Below, one piece after another: positions 61,701 to 64,000 of a DNA stretch of 64,000 bases. Source of the stretch: Pontederia crassipes (lineage: Eukaryota > Streptophyta > Magnoliopsida > Commelinales > Pontederiaceae); NCBI GenBank assembly GCA_030549335.1, contig CM060195.1, positions 15,431,501 through 15,495,500 of the forward strand, read 5' to 3'. Within the stretch, counting starts at the first letter, position 1; each line of letters begins with the position of its first letter. The notes below the pieces were generated by a model. It had not been told where the DNA came from, did not search any database, and saw nothing but the letters and a program-made list of their open reading frames with translations. Both the position numbers and the translations under genes were made by a program.

Positions 61701-64000
61701 TTCAAACCGAAGTTGAACCGTTACAATCAAAGATAACGCTCTTGGGGATTAGAGTCTTAGAGTAAGGTTCAAAGCTATAAGTTATAGATACTTATTACAA
61801 CCTTTGGGTGCCCTAAGAGGTGATAGATCTTTAGAACTCTAACTCTATTTCAAACCGAAGTTGAACCGTTACAATCAAAGATAACGCTCTTGGGGATTAG
61901 AGTCTTAGAGTAAGGTTCAAAGCTATAAGTTATAGATACTTATTACAACCTTTGGGTGTCCTAAGAGGTGATTGATCTTTAGAACTTTAACTCTATTTCA
62001 AACCGAAGTTGAACCGTTACAATCAAAGATAACGCTCTTGGGGATTAGAGTCTTAGAGTAAGGTTCAAAGCTATAAGTTATAGATACTTATTACAACCTT
62101 TGGGTGCCATAAGAGGTGATAGATCTTTAGAACTCTAACTCTATTTCAAACCGAAGTTGAACCGTTACAATCAAAGATAACGCTCTTGGGGATTAGAGTC
62201 TTAGAGTAAGATTCAAAGCTATAAGTTATAGATACTTATTACAACCTTTGGGTGCCATAAGAGGTGATAGATCTTTAGAACTCTAACTCAACCGTTACAA
62301 TCAAAGATAACGCTCATGGGGATTAGAGTCTTAGAGTAAGGTTCAAAGCTATAAGTTATAGATACTTATTACAACCTTTGGGTGCCCTAAGAGGTGATTG
62401 ATCTTTAGAACTTTAACTCCATTTCAAACCGAAGTTGAACCGTTCTAATCAAAGATAACGCTCTTGGGGATTAGAGTCTTAGAGTAAGGTCCAAAGCTAT
62501 AAGTTATAGATACTTATTACAACATTTGGGTGTCCTAAGAGGTGATAGATCTATAGAACATTAACTCTATTTCAAACCGAAGTTGAACCGTTACAATCAA
62601 AGATAACGCTCTTGGGGATTAGAGTCTTAGAGTTAGGTTCAAAGCTATAAGTTATAGATACTTATTACAACCTTTGGGTGTCCTAGGTGGTGATAGATCT
62701 TTAGAACTCTAACTCTATTGCAATCCGAAGTTGAACCGTTACAATCAAAGATAACGCTCTTGGGGATTAGAGTCTTAGAGTAAGGTTCAAAGCGATAAGT
62801 TATATAGACTTATTACAACCTTTGGGTGCCCTAAGAGGTGATAGATCTTTAGAACTTTAACTCTATTTCAAACCGAAGTTGAACCGTTACAATCAAAGAT
62901 AACGCTCTTGGGGATTAGAGTCTTAGAGTAAGGTTCAAAACTATAAGTTATAGATACTTATTACAACCTTTGGGTGCCCTAAGAGGTGATAGATCTTTAG
63001 AACTCTAACTCTATTTCAAACCGAAGTTGAACCGTTACAATCAAAGATAACGCTCTTGGGGATTAGAGTCTTAGAGTAAGGTTCAAAACTATAAGTTATA
63101 GATACTTATTACAACCTTTGGGTGCCCTAAGAGGTGATAGATCTTTAGAACTCTAACTCTATTTCAAACCGAAGTTGAACCGTTACAATCAAAGATAACG
63201 CTCTTGGGGATTAGAGTCTTAGAGTAAGGTTCAAAGCTATAAGTTATAAATACTTATTACAACCTTTGGGTGCCCTAAGAGGTGATTGATCTTTAGAACT
63301 TTAACTCTATTTCAAACCGAAGTTGAACCGTTACAATCAAAGATAACGCTCTTGGGGATTAGAGTCTTAGAGTAAGGTTCAAAGCTATAAGTTATAGATA
63401 CTTATTACAACCTTTGGGTGCCATAAGAGGTGATAGATCTTTAGAACTCTAACTCTATTTCAAACCGAAGTTGAACCGTTACAATCAAAGATAACGCTCT
63501 TGGGGATTAGAGTCTTAGAGTAAGGTTCAAAGCTACAAGTTATAGATACTTATTACAACCTTTGGGTGCCATAAGAGGTGATAGATCTTTAGAACTCTAA
63601 CTCTATTTCAAACCGAAGTTGAACCGTTACAATCAAAGATAACGCTCATGGGGATTAGAGTCTTAAAGTAAGGTTCAAAGCTATAAGTTATAGATACTTA
63701 TTACAACCTTTGGGTGCCCTAAGAGGTGATTGATCTTTAGAACTTTAACTCTATTTCAAACCGAAGTTGAACCGTTACAATCAAAGATAATGCTCTTGGG
63801 GATTAGAGTCTTAGAGTAAGGTCCAAAGCTATAAGTTATAGATACTTATTACAACCTTTGGGTGTTCTAAGTGGTGATAGATCTTTACAACTTTAACTCT
63901 ATTTCAAACCGAAGTTGAACCGTTACAATCAAAGATAACGCTCTTGGGGATTAGAGTCTTAGAGTTAGGGTCAAAGTTATAAGTTATAGATACTTATTAC
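58737..64000 (+). repeat. 148-bp satellite array, right block
   Basis: About 35-36 further monomers in the same orientation, resuming at monomer position 14 after the third insert copy and continuing past the window end. The first ~700 bp repeat the segment after insert copy 2 almost exactly. Variant blocks near 59,741 and 60,778 are 1,037 bp (seven monomers plus 1 bp) apart. One monomer near 62,289 has a private 18-bp deletion that removes the region around TTTCAAACCGAAG. There is no coding sequence. Confidence 0.96.

Noticed and set aside
1..64000. CENP-B box in the monomer
   Set aside because: I compared both strands of the consensus with the nTTCGnnnnAnnCGGGn core. The closest stretch (TTCGGTTTGAAA on the minus strand) fails at the required A and lacks CGGG.
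1..64000. 5S rRNA or other tandem RNA gene array
   Set aside because: The monomer does not resemble 5S rRNA or any tRNA that I recognise, and no second internal promoter element or terminator is present.

Overview
The window is almost entirely one tandem satellite DNA. A monomer of about 148 bp (roughly 36% G+C, always in the same orientation) repeats about 420 times. It fills all but about 1.8 kb of the 64 kb. I find no protein-coding gene, rRNA or tRNA. The open frames that exist lie in, or run across the edges of, a low-complexity GC/purine-rich insert and do not look like genes. A megabase-style, one-orientation array with a nucleosome-length monomer suggests the centromeric or pericentromeric heterochromatin of a eukaryote. 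The non-satellite insert (GA/TC-rich tract, CCCGA pentamers, a stretch resembling plant LTR-type sequence) makes a flowering plant the best guess. I cannot name the species from the sequence.

Layout: (1) 1-28,596, satellite array. It is rich in a 'B' monomer subtype (TTGCAATCCG at monomer positions 16-25 instead of TTTCAAACCG). It is organised as nested higher-order repeats (HORs), including a tandem duplication of about 7,537 bp (51 monomers) at about 7.9-23.0 kb that itself contains a 3,987-bp (27-monomer) repeat. (2) 28,597-29,657, a 1,061-bp non-satellite insertion with a 5-bp target duplication (AAGGT), probably a transposable element. (3) 29,658-55,538, satellite array poor in B monomers, with different HORs: a 7,541-bp-offset repeat, a 1,776-bp 12-mer tandem duplication, a 590-bp 4-mer and a 444-bp 3-mer. 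(4) 55,539-55,920 and 58,354-58,736, two more copies of only the first ~383 bp of the insertion. Both have the same left junction as the first copy and an identical new right junction. They lie in a 2,815-bp repeat unit with satellite between them. (5) 58,737-64,000, satellite array with further short HOR blocks.

The main story is evolutionary. An element inserted once into a monomer. Its 5' third was then joined to satellite by a deletion or recombination and carried along by satellite amplification, so it is now a passenger inside a higher-order repeat. Each monomer also has a 13-bp dyad (CTATAA-G-TTATAG), the kind of feature discussed for centromeric satellites. All periods and offsets below were obtained by eye from shared diagnostic variants, so repeat-unit edges are approximate (about +/-50 bp) unless stated as exact.
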